A stretch of 64,000 bases of DNA from Microbacterium sp. Leaf320 (GTDB taxonomy: Bacteria; Actinomycetota; Actinomycetes; Actinomycetales; Microbacteriaceae). A program made the translations under genes and the position numbers. Each line of letters starts with the position of its first letter. Position 1 is the first letter of the stretch. Shown here one piece after another: positions 37,414 through 45,606 of this stretch. The notes beneath the pieces were generated by a model that was not told where the DNA came from, did no database searches, and was given only the letters and a program-made list of their open reading frames with translations. The stretch covers positions 366,591 through 430,590 of the forward strand of contig NZ_LMOD01000005.1 in assembly GCF_001423485.1 (NCBI RefSeq), given 5' to 3'.

Positions 37414-38568
37414 ATGAAGAGTCTCAGGCACGCCGTTGCGCTCCTTGTCCCTGCACTGCTCGCACTCGGGGCGGCGATGGCCCTGCTCGTGCTCAGCATC
37501 GCCAGACGCGTGGTGATCCCGGCGAAACGCCCCGCGGATGCCGAGATCCTCGCGGTGGACACGGGCGCCCAGACGATCGAACTCACCCGCACGCGCGACA
37601 CCGAGCTGCCGGGCCGTTACGGGCTGTTCACGTCGGGCACCTACGGCTACGTCAAGCTGGGGGCGGTGCTGAGCGCCGACGCGACGACCGTGCGTCGAAA
37701 GCTGTTGACGCAGATCGAACCAGGGGCTCGGGTCGACCGCAATGCCGCGTTCAGCGGCTGGTACTACGCCGCCCCGAGCGAGCTGCACCTCCGGTGGGAG
37801 AACGTGCTCATCGGATCGCCCGCCGGACCGTGTCCGGCATGGTTCTTCCCGGCCGAGTCGTCGACCTGGGTCATCCAGGTGCACGGCCGAGGTGTCACAC
37901 GCGCCGAATGCCTTCGTGCGGTGCCTGTGCTGCACGCGGCCGGTTTCCCGAACCTCGTCGTGTCGTACCGGAACGACGGTGAGGCGCCCCGCAGCCGCAG
38001 CGGAGCGTACGCCCTCGGAGCATCGGAATGGCGCGATGTCGACGCCGCCATCGCCTACGCGCTGCGCCACGGCGCTGATCGCGTGATCCTGATGGGCTGG
38101 TCGATGGGCGGCGCGGTAGCCCTGCAGACCGCCGTCTCCTCGGGCAACCGCGACCGGATCGCGGGCCTCATCCTCGAGTCACCCGTGGTCGACTGGCGCA
38201 CGGTGCTGCGTTTCCAGGCGCGAGAGGCCGGCATGCGCGCTCCGCTGCCCGACCTCGCGATGACCGCTCTCTCGGTACCGCTCACGGCGCGGCTCAGCGG
38301 AGCGGAGGATGCGATCCCGTTCGATCGCCTCGACATGGTCGCTCGCGCCGAGGAGCTTGCGGTGCCGATCCTGATCCTGCACAGCGACGACGACGGATTC
38401 GTCCCCGCCGACGCCTCGCATGCGCTTCAGCAGGCCAGACCCGATCTCGTGACGATGCCCCGGTTCACGGTGGCACGCCACACCAAGCTGTGGAACTACG
38501 ACCAGGACGGGTGGAGCGACGCGATCACCGGTTGGCTCCGCGCACAGGGGTTCAGCGCTTCTGCCTGA
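37414..38568 (+). CDS. Membrane-anchored alpha/beta-hydrolase
   Basis: A 384-residue hydrolase with an N-terminal membrane helix (AVALLVPALLALGAAMALLV, residues 7-26). The lid/beta region before residue 130 is unassigned. The catalytic fold shows HGRGVTRAEC near 157, the nucleophile elbow GWSMGGAVALQ near 228, the Asp-containing ILHSDDDGFVPAD near 325 and a C-terminal His in ARHTKLWNYD near 355. The active site is probably extracytoplasmic. The substrate is unknown. Its 3' end overlaps the convergent sufE by 17 bp. Confidence 0.82.
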   Translation: MKSLRHAVALLVPALLALGAAMALLVLSIARRVVIPAKRPADAEILAVDTGAQTIELTRTRDTELPGRYGLFTSGTYGYVKLGAVLSADATTVRRKLLTQIEPGARVDRNAAFSGWYYAAPSELHLRWENVLIGSPAGPCPAWFFPAESSTWVIQVHGRGVTRAECLRAVPVLHAAGFPNLVVSYRNDGEAPRSRSGAYALGASEWRDVDAAIAYALRHGADRVILMGWSMGGAVALQTAVSSGNRDRIAGLILESPVVDWRTVLRFQAREAGMRAPLPDLAMTALSVPLTARLSGAEDAIPFDRLDMVARAEELAVPILILHSDDDGFVPADASHALQQARPDLVTMPRFTVARHTKLWNYDQDGWSDAITGWLRAQGFSASA

Positions 38569-38983
38569 CCTGATTCTTCGCCCGCATCAGCATTCCGGTC
38601 ATGCCGCCGATCCGCAGCGGTGAGACAGCTCTCGTGAGTCCGATCGACTGCGGGTAGTCGTCGGGGATCGCCAGCACTTCGTCTGCTGTGAGGCCTGAGA
38701 TGCCCTGCACGAGGATGCTCGCGAAACCACGGGTCGTCGGTGCCTCCGGCGGAGCCGTGGCGTGCATCGTGACGACTCCGTCGTTCACCTCGACGTAGAT
38801 GTAGACGGGCGACTGGCACTCGGCCACGCGCTCGCACATCTCGGGATGGCTCGCGACCTCCTCGGAGACCTCGGGAAGCTCGTCCGAGTACTCCAGCAGG
38901 AGCAGCAGACGATCTGCCTCAGGGGTCTCGAGGAATCCGTCGCGGATCTCGGCCAGGGTGTCGGGAACTTCGCTGGTGCTCAT
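38552..38983 (-). CDS. sufE: SufE family sulfur acceptor protein
   Basis: A 143-residue SufE-type protein, which accepts persulfide sulfur from a cysteine desulfurase. The active Cys is in VAECQSPVYIYVEV near residue 58, and a second Cys is in PEMCERV. The start is uncertain: ATG 38983 (MSTSEV) is used; GTG 38998 and ATG 38992 are in frame, and the upstream sulfurtransferase stops only 4 bp before 38998. Coupling to sseA suggests a sulfur-transfer unit. Confidence 0.85.
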   Translation of the reverse strand: MSTSEVPDTLAEIRDGFLETPEADRLLLLLEYSDELPEVSEEVASHPEMCERVAECQSPVYIYVEVNDGVVTMHATAPPEAPTTRGFASILVQGISGLTADEVLAIPDDYPQSIGLTRAVSPLRIGGMTGMLMRAKNQVRQKR

Positions 38984-39002
38984 CCCTGTCATTGTCACAC
39001 GG

Positions 39003-39896
39003 TCAGAGGGAACCGGGCTCCGCGCCGGTCACGATCGGGACGCGCACGGCGCTGCCCCACTCGGTCCACGATCCGTCGTAGTTGCGCACGTTCTCGAACC
39101 CCAGCAGGTGCTTGAGCACGAACCAGGTGTGGCTGGAACGCTCGCCGATGCGGCAGTACGCGACGACGTCGTCGCCGTCGGCGAGTCCCGCGCCGTCGCG
39201 ATAGATCGCGTCGAGCTCGGCACGTGACTTGAAGCCGCCGTCCTCGGCGACGGCCTTCGCCCACGGCACGCTCTGCGCGGTCGGGATGTGGCCGGCGCGC
39301 AGCGTGCCCTCTTCGGGGTAGGCCGGTGCCGTGGTGCGCTCCCCGCTGTACTCCTCGGGAGAGCGGACGTCGATCAGAGGGCTGCCGATGTGGGCGAGCA
39401 CGTCGTCCTTGTAGGCGCGGATGACGGAGTCGTCGCGCTCCACGATCGGATACTCGGTCGGCACGGGCGTCGGTGCATCGCGGGTGATCTCGCGCCCCTC
39501 GGAGATCCAGCGGTCGCGGCCGCCGTCGAGCAGACGCACGTCCTCGTGGCCGAAGAGCGAGAAGACCCAGAGCGCGTAGGCGGCCCACCAGTTGTTCTTG
39601 TCGCCGTAGATGACCACCGTGTCGTCGCGCGAGATGCCCTTGCTGCTCAGCAGCTTCGCGAAGCCCTCGCCGTCGACGTAGTCGCGCACGACCGGGTCGT
39701 TGAGCTCGGTGTGCCAGTCGACCTTCACTGCTCCGGGGATGTGACCCGTCTCGTACAGGAGCACGTCCTCGTCGGACTCGACCACCACCAGACCCGGGTT
39801 CCCGAGCCGCTCCGCGAGCCAGTCGGTGGTGACGAGGCGGCCGGGCTCGGCGTACTCGGCGAACTTGGGCGAAGTGGTGTCGAACTCGATGGCCAC
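39003..39896 (-). CDS. sseA: Thiosulfate/3-mercaptopyruvate sulfurtransferase (two-domain rhodanese)
   Basis: A 297-residue tandem rhodanese. The N-terminal inactive domain includes [14 protein letters not shown]. The C-terminal active domain has [13 protein letters not shown] near 180 and the catalytic Cys in [15 protein letters not shown] near residue 250. It moves sulfur from thiosulfate or mercaptopyruvate to acceptors such as cyanide or thiols. GTG 39896 follows GAGGAGA. It is divergent from zapE; TTGACG near 39935 may be that gene's -35. Confidence 0.92.
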   Translation of the reverse strand: MAIEFDTTSPKFAEYAEPGRLVTTDWLAERLGNPGLVVVESDEDVLLYETGHIPGAVKVDWHTELNDPVVRDYVDGEGFAKLLSSKGISRDDTVVIYGDKNNWWAAYALWVFSLFGHEDVRLLDGGRDRWISEGREITRDAPTPVPTEYPIVERDDSVIRAYKDDVLAHIGSPLIDVRSPEEYSGERTTAPAYPEEGTLRAGHIPTAQSVPWAKAVAEDGGFKSRAELDAIYRDGAGLADGDDVVAYCRIGERSSHTWFVLKHLLGFENVRNYDGSWTEWGSAVRVPIVTGAEPGSL

Positions 39897-40043
39897 AGGG
39901 ATCTCCTCAGACGGTGAGCGGCGATGATGCAGGGCGTTGACGGCGTAATGTGGAGCCGATACTTCGACGATAGATCCACGCCGTGCGCCCTGCACCCGAT
40001 TCGTAAGACTTCGACACAGGTGCGCCCCCGATACAGGACCGTG

Positions 40044-41093
40044 ATGACCGACACGCCCAACCGCACGGGCATCGTGCACCTGACCGATCGCCAGCCGACC
40101 GTCACCGGTCCCGAGATGCTCGCGAGCCTCGTTCCGCCTCCGCAGTTCGACGGAGCAACTTTCGACAGTTATCGGGCGGACGAGGCGTATCCCTCGCAGG
40201 AGGAGGCGAAGGAGACCCTCATCCGCTTCGCAGGTCGCGGCGCTCCGGTCAAGCGCGGTGGCTTCTTCAGCCGTGCGAAGAAGGAGCCCGAGATCAAGCC
40301 GGGCGTCTATCTCGACGGCGGCTTCGGCGTCGGCAAGACGCACCTGCTCGCATCGATCTATCACGCGATGCCGGCGCGGAGGAAGTACTTCGGATCCTTC
40401 ATCGAGTACACGGCTCTCGTGGGCGCACTCGGCTACAAGAACACCGTCGACCTTCTGAAAGGCGCGGATCTGCTCTGCATCGACGAGTTCGAACTCGACG
40501 ATCCGGGCGACACGATGGTGATGACCCGTCTCATCGGGGAGCTCGTGCCGACCGGCACCAAGCTCGCCGCGACCTCGAACACGCCGCCCAACGCGCTCGG
40601 CGAGGGGCGCTTCGCGGCGCAGGACTTCCTGCGTGAGATCCATGCCATGTCCGACAGCTTCCAGACGATCCGCATCGACGGGGTCGACTTCCGGCAGCGC
40701 GCGCTCGACGGGCACGCCGTGGTCAGCGACGCGAGTGAGTACGAGAACGCCGTCGAGACGGGCGCTGCCGCGGGAACGGCATCCGACGACTCCTTCGGCG
40801 AGGTCATCCGCCACCTCGCGCGGGTTCACCCCTCGCGTTACCTGCGTGTCATCGCAGGCCTCGATCTCGTCGGCCTCCGGGACGTGCACGTCCTGACCGA
40901 TCAGTCGGAGGCGCTGCGGTTCGTCGCCTTCGTCGACCGCGTCTACGACGCGCAGATCCCGATCGTCGCGACGGGTGTGAGCCTCGATCAGGTGTTCGCC
41001 GAGGAGATGCTCGGCGGGGGATACCGCAAGAAGTACCTGCGCGCTATCTCCAGACTCAATGCACTTACACACGCGGATCGCAGTGTCGCGTAA
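40044..41093 (+). CDS. zapE: AFG1-family ATPase ZapE (cell division)
   Basis: A 349-residue AAA-like ATPase. Walker A is [17 protein letters not shown] near residues 93-109. Walker B is [15 protein letters not shown] near 143, and the sensor segment [14 protein letters not shown] is near 172. In proteobacteria ZapE acts on the Z-ring; the actinobacterial role is inferred by family. ATG 40044 is used although GTG 40041 is adjacent. The longer frame to 39924 lies in the divergent promoter region. Confidence 0.85.
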   Translation: MTDTPNRTGIVHLTDRQPTVTGPEMLASLVPPPQFDGATFDSYRADEAYPSQEEAKETLIRFAGRGAPVKRGGFFSRAKKEPEIKPGVYLDGGFGVGKTHLLASIYHAMPARRKYFGSFIEYTALVGALGYKNTVDLLKGADLLCIDEFELDDPGDTMVMTRLIGELVPTGTKLAATSNTPPNALGEGRFAAQDFLREIHAMSDSFQTIRIDGVDFRQRALDGHAVVSDASEYENAVETGAAAGTASDDSFGEVIRHLARVHPSRYLRVIAGLDLVGLRDVHVLTDQSEALRFVAFVDRVYDAQIPIVATGVSLDQVFAEEMLGGGYRKKYLRAISRLNALTHADRSVA

Positions 41094-41120
41094 CGCGATG
41101 TTCACACACAGAGCCGCTCT

Positions 41121-41136
41121 GTAACGTCAGCGCAAC
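41121..41136. promoter_or_regulatory. GlnR-like box upstream of amt
   Basis: GTAAC-GTCAGC-GCAAC fits the actinobacterial GlnR pattern GTNAC-N6-GAAAC with one mismatch, 73-88 bp before the ammonium transporter start. A second partial GTCAC-N6 site occurs near 41167. Confidence 0.5.
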
Positions 41137-41208
41137 AAACCTCACGCATTCCGGAAATCGGGCCTCGTCACACTGAAGCTCTCAGTTTCCCGAATGTGAG
41201 GTTTGACT

Positions 41209-42447
41209 ATGGATGCTCCAGGCAACATCTCCTGGGCGATCACCGCGACCGCCCTCGTACTGCTCATGACGCCCGGCGTCGCCTTCTTCTACGGCGGCCT
41301 CGTCAAGGCCAAGAGCGTCGTCAGCATGATGATGATGAGCTTCGGCTCGATCGGTCTCGTCGCAGTGCTCTGGATCCTCTTCGGATTCTCGATGAGCGCG
41401 GTCGACAGCCCTACCGCCTTCGCAGGCAACCCCTTCGCCGACTTCGGCCTCTCGAGCCTCGCGGCCGGTGAGGGCTCGAACGTCGCTCTCCTCGGTGTCG
41501 CCTACGGCGCCACCTTCGCGATCATCACGGTCGCCCTGATCTCGGGGGCGATCGCCGATCGCGCCAAGTTCGGCAGCTGGCTGATCTTCGCCGGTGTGTT
41601 CGCGACCGTCGGGTACTTCCCGGTCGCCGCATGGGTCTGGGGCGGCGGTTGGATCATGAACCTCGGCACCACGCTCTTCGGCGAGGACAGCGGAATCGGC
41701 GTGATCGACTACGCCGGTGGTACCGCGGTGCACATCAACGCGGGTGCTGCGGCTCTCGCTCTCGCGATCGTCCTCGGCAAGCGCATCGGCTTCCAGAAGG
41801 GCATCCTCAAGCCGCACAACGTGCCGCTGACCCTCCTCGGCGCGGCGCTCCTGTGGTTCGGCTGGTTCGGCTTCAACGCCGGTGCGGAGTGGCTCGCGGA
41901 GGACATGGGCGGCGTCGGACTCATCGGCCTGAACACCCTCGGCGCCACGGCGGCCGCGATCCTCGGCTGGATCCTGATCGAGCGCATCAAGGACGGCAAG
42001 GCCACCTCGGTGGGTGCCGCATCCGGTGCGGTCGCCGGTCTCGTCGCCATCACCCCGGCGTGTGCCAACCTCACGCCCGGCTGGTCGCTGCTGCTCGGTG
42101 CCGTCGCCGGTATCGTCTGCGCACTCGCCGTCGAGATGAAGTTCCGTCTCGGCTTCGACGACTCGCTCGACGTCGTCGGCATCCACCTCGTCGGTGGTCT
42201 CATCGGAACCCTCTACCTCGGCTTCTTCGCGACCGGCACCGGGCTGTTCGTCGGCGGTGACTTCCGTCAGCTCGCTGTCCAGGCGATCGCCGCACTCGGC
42301 GTACTGATCTACTCCTTCGTGGTGGCCTTCATCATCGGCTTCGCGATCGAGAAGACGATCGGCTTCCGCATCACGAGCGAAGACGAGATCGCCGGTGTCG
42401 ACCAGGTCGTCCACGGCGAGGAGGGCTACGCGCTGGCCGACGCCTGA
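41209..42447 (+). CDS. amt: Ammonium transporter Amt
   Basis: A 412-residue channel of the Amt/Mep/Rh family that brings in ammonium. About 11 membrane helices are visible. Conserved parts include LLMTPGVAFFYGGLVKAKSV near residue 18, AGGTAVHINAGAAALALA near 168 with one of the twin pore His residues, and DVVGIHLVGGLIGTLYLG near 325 with the second. GAGG seven bases before ATG 41209 supports this start. No glnK follows, which is unusual because amt-glnK pairs are common. A GlnR-like box lies upstream. Confidence 0.94.
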   Translation: MDAPGNISWAITATALVLLMTPGVAFFYGGLVKAKSVVSMMMMSFGSIGLVAVLWILFGFSMSAVDSPTAFAGNPFADFGLSSLAAGEGSNVALLGVAYGATFAIITVALISGAIADRAKFGSWLIFAGVFATVGYFPVAAWVWGGGWIMNLGTTLFGEDSGIGVIDYAGGTAVHINAGAAALALAIVLGKRIGFQKGILKPHNVPLTLLGAALLWFGWFGFNAGAEWLAEDMGGVGLIGLNTLGATAAAILGWILIERIKDGKATSVGAASGAVAGLVAITPACANLTPGWSLLLGAVAGIVCALAVEMKFRLGFDDSLDVVGIHLVGGLIGTLYLGFFATGTGLFVGGDFRQLAVQAIAALGVLIYSFVVAFIIGFAIEKTIGFRITSEDEIAGVDQVVHGEEGYALADA

Positions 42448-42455
42448 ACTGCGGT

Positions 42456-42461
42456 TAGGGT
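42456..42461 (+). promoter_or_regulatory. -10 element of a probably leaderless promoter
   Basis: TAGGGT lies six bases before the GTG at 42468 and only 9 bp after the amt stop. This gives the PemK-like gene its own start site. Confidence 0.45.
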
Positions 42462-42467
42462 GACCGT

Positions 42468-43049
42468 GTGAGCAACAGCAACGGCATCCTGGCACGACTC
42501 GCGGAGATCCTCTTCACAGCACTGGGATCTGACCGGGCGTCTCGGACGAAAACTCGTCCGAGACGCCCGGTCTCGCGTCTGCGCACCTCCGACGAGGTGC
42601 GCATCGGGGAATCGGCGGTCTCCTCGAGGCCTCGGCAGGGAACGGCGACAGTGCGCATCGACCCCGACCAGATCGACGACCTCCGCGTCGAGTATGCGCC
42701 CGACCGGGACGGCGCGCCCGACGCGGGCGAGATCATCTGGACCTGGGTACCGTACGAGGAGAACGACGGACGGGGCAAAGACCGGCCGGTGCTGGTGATC
42801 GGCAGGGAGTCCGACGATCGCGTCTACGCGGTGCGGATGACGAGCAAGGCCCACGATGGCGACCACGACTACCTGTCCATCGGCTCTGGCGCGTGGGACT
42901 CGCAGGGGCGCGAGTCATGGGTGGACATCGAGCAGCTCTACAGCGTGCACGAGACAGGACTCCGCCGTGAGGCCGCAGTGCTCGACCGGTCGCGCTACGG
43001 TCGGGTCGCCTCCGCGCTCACGCGCCGACACGGCTGGTCGAACGCCTGA
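42468..43049 (+). CDS. PemK/MazF-like toxin-family protein without visible antitoxin
   Basis: A 193-residue protein. The PemK/MazF-like domain starts near residue 85: PDAGEIIWTWVPYEENDG, then KDRPVLVIGRE, as in the ribosome-independent mRNA endonuclease fold. The first 80 residues are an Arg/Ser-rich extension beyond the usual 110-residue toxin. Neither neighbour is an antitoxin. The strand flanks are amt and a convergent membrane gene that overlaps its end by 55 bp. It may be a domesticated MazF-fold protein rather than a toxin. A perfect 17-bp hairpin is embedded in codons 22-35. Confidence 0.7.
   Translation: MSNSNGILARLAEILFTALGSDRASRTKTRPRRPVSRLRTSDEVRIGESAVSSRPRQGTATVRIDPDQIDDLRVEYAPDRDGAPDAGEIIWTWVPYEENDGRGKDRPVLVIGRESDDRVYAVRMTSKAHDGDHDYLSIGSGAWDSQGRESWVDIEQLYSVHETGLRREAAVLDRSRYGRVASALTRRHGWSNA
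42533..42570. terminator. Perfect 17-bp hairpin with AAAC loop inside the PemK-like gene
   Basis: The arms CCGGGCGTCTCGGACGA and TCGTCCGAGACGCCCGG are exact reverse complements around AAAC. It resembles a factor-independent terminator stem without a T-tract. It may end amt transcripts or attenuate the PemK-like gene. Confidence 0.55.
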
Positions 43050-43471
43050 GGGCCGAGGCGGCGCCAGGGCAACGGGGAGCGATCGTCGACGAAGATCCAG
43101 TCGAGGACGAGAAGGATCGGGAAGATCGTGTGCAGGGTCGCGCTCACCCAGAGCGGCGCGCTCCCCGTGCCGGGGACGAGGACGTTGTAGACGATCCCCA
43201 CGATGATCATGCAGGCGACCGCCACCGCGCGCGCCGACGTGAGAGACGACGGCACCCCTTTCGCGCGCACCGAGGTCAGGCCCGTCACGATGAGGATGCC
43301 GGCTGTCAGCAGACTCGTCAGGTTCGTGAAGTAGCCGAAGTAGTCGACGAGGCTCGCACCCTGACGGGGTATCCCGATCACGTAGGTGTAGAGCAGGATG
43401 CCCGCCACAGACGTGCCGACGGCGAGCCTCAGAGCGGAGACGGTGCGCGGGGGCGGTGGCGTCGACGTCAT
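42995..43471 (-). CDS. Pr6Pr-type small membrane protein
   Basis: A 158-residue integral membrane protein of the Pr6Pr/FAR-17a-AIG1-like group. About four or five helices follow a proline-rich start (TSTPPPPRTVS). Family-like parts are YFGYFTNLTSLLTAGIL near 45, IVGIVYNVLVPG near 88 and TLHTIFPILLVLDWIFVD near 110. The function is not established. TACGCT lies six bases before the ATG, so it is probably leaderless. Its 3' end overlaps the PemK-like gene. Confidence 0.75.
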   Translation of the reverse strand: MTSTPPPPRTVSALRLAVGTSVAGILLYTYVIGIPRQGASLVDYFGYFTNLTSLLTAGILIVTGLTSVRAKGVPSSLTSARAVAVACMIIVGIVYNVLVPGTGSAPLWVSATLHTIFPILLVLDWIFVDDRSPLPWRRLGPQAFDQPCRRVSAEATRP

Positions 43472-43567
43472 CCGTCCAGCGTACGAGGGGGCGGTGGGCA
43501 ATCCGTTTCGTCTCGGGCTGCGAACCGTCTGTGAGTCGCAGCACGCGACGACACCACAGGAGGAATC

Positions 43568-43948
43568 ATGCGTTTCATCCCCACCAAGGTCCATGGAATT
43601 CTCGACTACATCGTCGGAGTGGCGCTGATCGCTGCCCCGTGGCTGTTCGGATTCGCGAGCATGGGCGGGCCGGCCGTGATCATCCCGATCGTGCTCGGTG
43701 TCGGACTCATCGTCTACAGCCTGTTCACGAAGTACGAATGGGGCCCCTTCGGCTTCATCCCGATGCCCGTCCACCTCGTCTTCGACATCGTCGCGAGCCT
43801 GTTCCTGGCACTGTCGCCCTGGATCTTCGGCTTCTCGACCGAGGCGCCGAACGTCTGGGTGCCGCACGTCGTCGTCGGCGTCGCCGTGATCGTCGTGGTG
43901 CTGTTCTCGCAGCCGCAGCCCGCGAAGGTCAAGGCCGCACGCGCCTGA
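43568..43948 (+). CDS. SPW repeat membrane protein
   Basis: A 126-residue protein with two SPW-type repeats: LIAAPWLFGFAS near residue 20 and LALSPWIFGFSTE near 80. Four hydrophobic helices are likely. The N-terminus MRFIPTKVHGILDY is typical of the family. Many bacteria carry such genes, with unknown role in membranes or stress. The ATG follows AGGAGGA at good spacing. Confidence 0.87.
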   Translation: MRFIPTKVHGILDYIVGVALIAAPWLFGFASMGGPAVIIPIVLGVGLIVYSLFTKYEWGPFGFIPMPVHLVFDIVASLFLALSPWIFGFSTEAPNVWVPHVVVGVAVIVVVLFSQPQPAKVKAARA

Positions 43949-43961
43949 CCCCGCCGAACTC

Positions 43962-44001
43962 TGAAGCCCCGCACGGAACGTCGGCCCCGTGCGGGGCTTC
44001 A
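43962..44001. terminator. Bidirectional terminator
   Basis: TGAAGCCCCGCACGG and CCGTGCGGGGCTTCA are perfect 15-bp arms between the convergent SPW and GIY-YIG genes; the stem overlaps the end of the latter. Confidence 0.85.
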
Positions 44002-44421
44002 GTTCTGCAGTGCCATGCTCACCCAGCGTGCGTAGAGCTGCCAGGGGTCGGCCACGGTGCGGAGCCCGGCGATGTGGGACTCGAGCTGTGGGGTGAGGGT
44101 GAACCATTCGCCACCCTCGCGGATGTCGGCGAACTCCCGATGCCGCGCCTGCTCGACGTCACGCCCTCCCTGCTCGAACGCCAGCAGCTCTTCATGACGG
44201 ATGCTCGCGAGTCGCTGGCGGGGCCGTCTGCTCGTGCCGATCTTCACCCGGCTGTCGTAGCGGATGTAGTACACGACCTCGATCACCGGGCGCGGGAGGT
44301 CGGGGTCGGGGGAGTCGCCGTATCGCCACCCGCACCACGCGCACATCAGAGCCGCCGCCACTCGCACCGCGTCGCGGTGACCGCAGAGTGCACAGGGGCT
44401 CGGCAGCGGGGTCGTCTTCAC
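43999..44421 (-). CDS. Zinc-ribbon plus GIY-YIG nuclease-fold protein
   Basis: A 140-residue protein. The N-terminus has two CxxC motifs, CALCGHRD and CAWCGWRYG, forming a likely zinc ribbon. A GIY-YIG-like domain follows: VVYYIRYDSRVKIGTSRRP near residues 51-69, with Arg in PRQRLASI and a later Glu in EGGEWFTLT. The domain resembles the T5orf172/MUG113 branch of standalone GIY-YIG proteins. No mobile element surrounds it. The GTG start is supported by TAGCGT seven bases upstream (leaderless type). Confidence 0.7.
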   Translation of the reverse strand: MKTTPLPSPCALCGHRDAVRVAAALMCAWCGWRYGDSPDPDLPRPVIEVVYYIRYDSRVKIGTSRRPRQRLASIRHEELLAFEQGGRDVEQARHREFADIREGGEWFTLTPQLESHIAGLRTVADPWQLYARWVSMALQN

Positions 44422-44547
44422 CGTCGGCACGCTACCGGCGGCCACGGACGTCAGACCTCTGTGCTGCGCCGCTTCCGCCGCGAGGCACCCGGTTCGAGCA
44501 GCTCGGCTAGCATGAGGCCGACCGCCCGAACTCACGAGGGGAAGCGT

Positions 44548-45048
44548 GTGAACGCCGAAGTCATCGCCGTCGCGTCCGCGCGTCTCGACACCATGCTGCG
44601 CACGGAGCCCGACCGACTCCGCAGGCGCAGCATCTCGCTCGGTGTGCCGCTGGCGGATGCTGAGGATGCCGCGCAGAATGCGGCCCTCCGCGCCTGGCGT
44701 TCTCTCGCAGCCCTCCGTTCGGCCGATGCCGGCCCGATGTGCGCGTGGCTGGACACGATCGTGAGGACCACCGCCATCGACATGAACCGTGCCCGCAAGG
44801 ACGATCTCGGCGAGGTCCTGTGCGAGCGCCTCGCGTCGCAGCAGGACGTCGAAGCCGAGGCGGAGTTGCGCGATCGCCTCGAGGCGGCTTTCCGGGCGAT
44901 CGATGCGCTCCCGGACGATCTGCGACGGCCCCTCCTCATGAGCGTCGTCGACGATCTCACGGCGCAGGAGATCGCAGAGCGACTCTCGATCTCGTCGGCC
45001 ACGGCGCGTCAGCGCGTATCTCGCGCACGCCGGGCTCTGCGGGCCTGA
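44548..45048 (+). CDS. ECF-type RNA polymerase sigma factor
   Basis: A 166-residue sigma-70 family factor. Region 2 includes GVPLADAEDAAQNAALRAWRS near residues 32-52 and WLDTIVRTTAIDMNRARK near 66. Region 4 is LSISSATARQRVSRARRAL near the end. The GTG start has GAGGGGA six bases upstream, and TAGCAT near 44510 is a possible -10. No anti-sigma gene follows; a SnoaL-like gene comes next. ECF41-type sigma factors carry a fused SnoaL domain, so a split version is possible. Confidence 0.87.
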   Translation: MNAEVIAVASARLDTMLRTEPDRLRRRSISLGVPLADAEDAAQNAALRAWRSLAALRSADAGPMCAWLDTIVRTTAIDMNRARKDDLGEVLCERLASQQDVEAEAELRDRLEAAFRAIDALPDDLRRPLLMSVVDDLTAQEIAERLSISSATARQRVSRARRALRA

Positions 45049-45098
45049 TCCGCGGTTCCGTCCCATCCGCGGTTCCGTCACATCCGCGGCTCTGTCAC
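45048..45098 (+). repeat. Three tandem 17-bp repeats after the ECF gene
   Basis: The units at 45048, 45065 and 45082 start ATCCGCGGTTCCGTCCC and differ by one to three bases. They begin at the last base of the ECF stop and lie before the SnoaL-like gene, where they could be a regulatory array. Confidence 0.6.
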
Positions 45099-45170
45099 AA
45101 CCGTCGCTCCTGAACGTCTTTCTCGATGGGCCGCTTTTCCGCGGTCTCGCACACGACGAAGGAGAACATC

Positions 45171-45554
45171 ATGCCCACGACTCCGGTCACCTCGCTCGAC
45201 CAGCTCAACCTCGCGTTCGCCGAGCGCTTCAACGCCCGCGACGTCGAGGGCCTGCTGGCCCTGAACCTGCCGAACGCGGTGTTCGCCCCGGCGCCGGGTC
45301 ACCCCGTCGAGGGTGAGGCAGCGATCCGCGGCGCACTCGAGCAGTTCCTCGCGCTCGGGCTGCCCATCACGATGAGCGTCCGGCACGTGTTCGAGGCGGG
45401 GACGGTCGGACTCGCCATCGCCGATTGGACGCTCGAAGGCACAGGCCCCGACGGCTCGGAGGTCAAGCTCGGCGGCAGCACGGCCGACGTCGCCGTGCAC
45501 GACGACGAGCACGGCTGGCGCTACGCGATCGACAACCCCTTCGGCACCGCCTGA
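45171..45554 (+). CDS. SnoaL/NTF2-like small protein
   Basis: A 127-residue NTF2-fold protein. The SnoaL-like core is LNLAFAERFNARDVEGLLAL near residues 12-31, GEAAIRGALEQFLAL near 50 and a C-terminal strand DVAVHDDEHGWRYAIDNPF. The fold binds small ligands or forms isomerases. ATG 45171 follows GGAGA six bases upstream. It lies about 120 bp after the ECF gene on the same strand, with tandem repeats between. A link to the sigma factor is inferred only from position. Confidence 0.8.
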   Translation: MPTTPVTSLDQLNLAFAERFNARDVEGLLALNLPNAVFAPAPGHPVEGEAAIRGALEQFLALGLPITMSVRHVFEAGTVGLAIADWTLEGTGPDGSEVKLGGSTADVAVHDDEHGWRYAIDNPFGTA

Positions 45555-45566
45555 GGCACGGTCCTG

Positions 45567-45598
45567 GGCGGCGCCCGCGCACACCGGGTGCCGCCCAC
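45567..45598. terminator. Hairpin between SnoaL-like gene and siderophore operon
   Basis: TGGGCGGC and GCCGCCCA arms are nested within an outer CTGAGGC/GCCTCAG pairing, between convergent stop codons. Confidence 0.5.
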
Positions 45599-45606
45599 GA
45601 CGGGCC

